A stretch of DNA of 15,040 bases from JAXGPP01 sp964436865 (GTDB lineage: Bacteria; Planctomycetota; Planctomycetia; Pirellulales; Thermoguttaceae), in NCBI GenBank assembly GCA_964436865.1, contig CAYTFK010000164.1:1-15040 (forward strand), in the 5' to 3' direction. Below the pieces are notes generated by a model. That model did not search any database. It saw nothing but the letters and a program-made list of their open reading frames with translations, and was not told where the DNA came from. Shown one piece after another: positions 13,186 through 15,040 of the stretch; the stretch's first letter is position 1; the number at the start of each line of letters is the position of its first letter. The translations under genes were made by a program, and so were the position numbers.

Positions 13186-13258
13186 GAGGGTGTAGCTCAG
13201 TCGGTAGAGCAACGGCCTTTTAAGCCGTGGGTCCAGGGTTCGAGTCCCTGCACCCTCA
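13186..13258 (+). tRNA. tRNA-Lys (anticodon TTT)
   Basis: A complete cloverleaf can be drawn: acceptor GAGGGTG/CACCCTC, D stem GCTC/GAGC, anticodon stem ACGGC/GCCGT with loop CTTTTAA (anticodon TTT), T stem CAGGG/CCCTG with loop TTCGAGT, and discriminator A. The CCA end is not encoded (TCA follows). It is the likely landmark near which the adjacent integrase inserted, although no second tRNA fragment is visible in the window. Confidence 0.97.
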
Positions 13259-13280
13259 TCATATAGCAGTGCTTCCTCAG

Positions 13281-13299
13281 CCCGGCAGCAGGTGCCGGG
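13281..13299 (+). terminator. hairpin after tRNA-Lys
   Basis: CCCGGCA-GCAGG-TGCCGGG, a perfect 7-bp GC-rich stem with 5-base loop, 22 bases after the tRNA. It is followed by TTGT, a short T-tract, so termination is plausible but not certain. The rest of 13300-13478 before sodB holds no gene that I can support; AATGCGCAA occurs twice there. Confidence 0.5.
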
Positions 13300-13490
13300 T
13301 TGTGCCAGGTCATTTGCCGGCCGACCGGGCGGGACCGTTGAATCCCCGCCCGCAATGCGCAAAATGCGCAAATGTCTGGCCGGCGGCTCCCTCGGCGGGC
13401 GCCGCCGGTCGGGATTACCGACTATCAGCCGCGAGGTGCGGGCCGGCGCGGCAGGTTCACTAACCGGGTTGAATCACTGGAGATGCGCTT

Positions 13491-14081
13491 ATGTCAATCA
13501 CGCTTCCGGAACTGCCCTACGCCCGGGACGCCCTGGCGCCCCACCTGAGTACGGAGACCCTGGAATACCACTACGGCAAGCACCACAACGCCTACGTCAC
13601 CAATCTGGGCAAGCTGATCGCGGGTACGCCCCAGGATAACCAGTCGCTCGAAGAGATCATCATGGCGGCCAAGCCCGGCGGCATCTTCAACAACGCCGCC
13701 CAGGTCTGGAACCACACGTTCTACTGGCACTGCATGAAGCCCGGCGGCGGCGGCCAGCCGCACGGCAACTTGGCCAACGCCATCAACCGCGACTTCGGCT
13801 CATTCGACCAGTTTAAGGAGCAGTTCAGCGCGGCGGCCGCGACGCAGTTCGGCTCGGGCTGGGCCTGGCTGGTGCTGGAGGGCAAAAAGCTCAAGGTCAC
13901 GCAGACGCCGAACGCGGACCTGCCCATGAAGCACGGCCAGGTGGCGCTGTTGACGGTTGATGTGTGGGAGCACGCGTACTACATCGACTACCGCAACGCC
14001 CGGCCCAGCTACGTCTCGGTATTCCTGGATCACCTGGTGAACTGGGACTTCGTCGCCCAGAACCTGCAGAAAGCCAGCTAG
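13491..14081 (+). CDS. sodB: superoxide dismutase, iron type
   Basis: A 196-aa Fe/Mn-family superoxide dismutase that converts superoxide to peroxide and oxygen in the cytoplasm. Metal ligands are His27 (EYHYGKHH), His75 (VWNHTFYW), Asp157 and His161 (DVWEHAYY). The N-terminal ELPYARDALAPHLS and the Gln71 in FNNAAQVWNH are the pattern of the iron enzyme, as in E. coli SodB. The length and the C-terminal YIDYRNARPSY are normal for the family. GGAGA lies seven bases before ATG 13491. It stands alone, with the tRNA upstream and a convergent gene downstream, and looks like stable chromosome. Confidence 0.97.
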   Translation: MSITLPELPYARDALAPHLSTETLEYHYGKHHNAYVTNLGKLIAGTPQDNQSLEEIIMAAKPGGIFNNAAQVWNHTFYWHCMKPGGGGQPHGNLANAINRDFGSFDQFKEQFSAAAATQFGSGWAWLVLEGKKLKVTQTPNADLPMKHGQVALLTVDVWEHAYYIDYRNARPSYVSVFLDHLVNWDFVAQNLQKAS

Positions 14082-14111
14082 CGCCGCGGCCGCGCCGGAC
14101 GGCGGCGAGCG

Positions 14112-14150
14112 GCAGGGGCCCCAGCCCTGCGGCGTCGGCCCGACCGGGCC
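14112..14150. terminator. two GC hairpins between convergent genes
   Basis: GCAGGG/CCCTGC (14112-14117, 14125-14130) and GGCCC-GACC-GGGCC (14137-14150) lie between the sodB stop and the stop of the facing gene. They may end transcription from both sides. There is no T-tract on either strand, so this is tentative. Confidence 0.35.
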
Positions 14151-15040
14151 CTACTTGACGCGCCTGAGTGCCTGATCCAGGTCGGCGATGGTGTCGTCGG
14201 CATGCTCGCCGCCCACGCACAGGCGCACCATGTTGGGCGGAATGTTGGCCAGTTGCCGCCCGGCCTCACCCTGCTGCTGATGCGTCGAGATGGCCGGAAT
14301 CGTCGCCACGCTCTTGATCCGGCCCAGGTCCGTAGCGCGCCAGATGCGCTGCAGCCCGTCAAAGAACTGCCTGGTCTGTTCCGGCCCGCCCTTGACGCAG
14401 AATGACATCAGGTGGCCGTAGCGGTTCACGGGCCGGCCATACTGCTCGTCGTGCTCGGAGTCGACCAGCCACATGTACTTGCTGGCCAGCTCGTGCAGCG
14501 GATGGCTCGGCAGCCCGAGATACGCGACGCTCTCGATGCGCGGGTGCCCCCGCAGGAACTCCGCCACCTTCATGGTGTTGCGGCTCAGCAGGTCCATCTT
14601 GGAACGTAGCGTCCGCATGTCGTTGAGGGTCATGATGGCCTGCATGGGGTGCAGGTTGGGGCCGTAGTCGCGGTTGGGCAGGTATTTGACGTACGAGCAG
14701 AAGTCCTTCTTCATGTCGTCGTTGTCGATGCTGGTCACGATGTTCTGCCGGGCGATGATGGCGCCGCACACGCCGAAGCCGCTGGTCGTGAGGCTCTTCG
14801 TGGCCGACTGCACCACGATATCCGCGCCATGACAGATGGGCCTTAACAACGCCGGCGAGGCCACCGTCGCATCGCAGATCAGTGGAATGTTGTGGCTGTG
14901 CGCCAGGTCGGCGACCGCCGCGATGTCAAAGAAGCCCTGCCCGGGATTGCTGGGCAGCTCGCCATAGAGGAAGCGCGTGTTCTTGTCGATCTTGGACGCC
15001 CAGGCATCGATGTTGGTCGGGTCCTGGATCCAGCGGCACT
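14151..15040 (-). CDS. PLP-dependent Cys/Met-metabolism enzyme (O-acetylhomoserine sulfhydrylase-like), 5' part outside the window
   Basis: About 295 C-terminal residues are present; the frame is open to the right edge. This is the fold-type I PLP family of cystathionine synthases/lyases and O-acetylhomoserine sulfhydrylases. The Schiff-base lysine is in QSATKSLTTSGFG (residue 81 of the visible part), the pyridine-binding Asp in ICDATVASP (residue 57), and the C-terminal NMVRLCVGGEHADDTIADLDQAL is the family's carboxylate-binding end. It acts in sulfur amino-acid synthesis or breakdown. The motif spacing fits the O-acetylhomoserine or methionine-gamma-lyase group, but the substrate cannot be told without the N-terminus. 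It converges on sodB and looks like core genome. Confidence 0.88.
   Translation of the reverse strand, partial: CRWIQDPTNIDAWASKIDKNTRFLYGELPSNPGQGFFDIAAVADLAHSHNIPLICDATVASPALLRPICHGADIVVQSATKSLTTSGFGVCGAIIARQNIVTSIDNDDMKKDFCSYVKYLPNRDYGPNLHPMQAIMTLNDMRTLRSKMDLLSRNTMKVAEFLRGHPRIESVAYLGLPSHPLHELASKYMWLVDSEHDEQYGRPVNRYGHLMSFCVKGGPEQTRQFFDGLQRIWRATDLGRIKSVATIPAISTHQQQGEAGRQLANIPPNMVRLCVGGEHADDTIADLDQALRRVK

Noticed and set aside
13186..13258. Duplicate tRNA-Lys fragment marking the other end of an island
   Set aside because: Reading by eye I found no second copy of the tRNA 5' or 3' end elsewhere in the window; the other end may lie outside it.
13141..13371. Minus-strand frame of 76 codons
   Set aside because: It runs antisense through the intact tRNA-Lys and has no support of its own.

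Overview
The window is a GC-rich bacterial accessory region that ends in what looks like ordinary chromosome on the right. The only clear housekeeping genes are at 13.2-15.0 kb: tRNA-Lys(TTT), an iron superoxide dismutase (sodB) and the 3' part of a PLP-dependent Cys/Met-metabolism enzyme. The GC-rich coding, the tRNA without an encoded CCA end and the style of the large integrase are compatible with a planctomycete-like bacterium, but no gene here fixes the taxon; treat that as a low-confidence guess.

From about 13.1 kb leftward almost everything is on the minus strand and looks like mobile or defence cargo. A 414-aa tyrosine recombinase sits beside the 5' end of tRNA-Lys, with a pair of 15-bp direct repeats in front of it. 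Next come a small XRE-type regulator divergent from a membrane protein, with a palindrome between them, and a 44-aa Lys/Pro-rich small ORF overlapping the end of the membrane gene. An antitoxin/PIN-toxin pair follows, flanked by two copies of a structured GC-rich repeat. Then there is a MerR-type HTH/superfamily-2 helicase fusion with a near-consensus promoter that appears to make a leaderless message, followed directly by a small Cys-rich protein.

The left half (1-6.7 kb) is the most system-like part. In transcription order it reads: XerC/D-type tyrosine recombinase; 1149-aa SNF2 helicase with a C-terminal NOV_C/DUF3883 (PD-(D/E)xK-like) domain; a 56-aa ORF; a 5-methylcytosine DNA methyltransferase; and a GHKL (Hsp90/MutL/MORC-like) ATPase that runs off the left edge. 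The last four are joined by ATGA stop/start overlaps (the third depends on the methyltransferase start chosen). This points to one co-translated modification/restriction-type module. A dif-like palindrome (CATAA-N6-TTATG core) overlaps the predicted promoter of the recombinase gene.

Functional reading (inference): the methyltransferase marks self DNA, the SNF2-nuclease is the likely ATP-driven effector, and the GHKL ATPase is a conformational clamp or switch. The recombinase, with its dif-like site, may mobilise or control the cassette. The upstream HTH-helicase and Cys-rich protein form a second candidate defence pair. The two structured repeats keep several predicted RNA stems, including GNRA-type loops, between copies, and may be an undescribed repeated RNA or mobile element.
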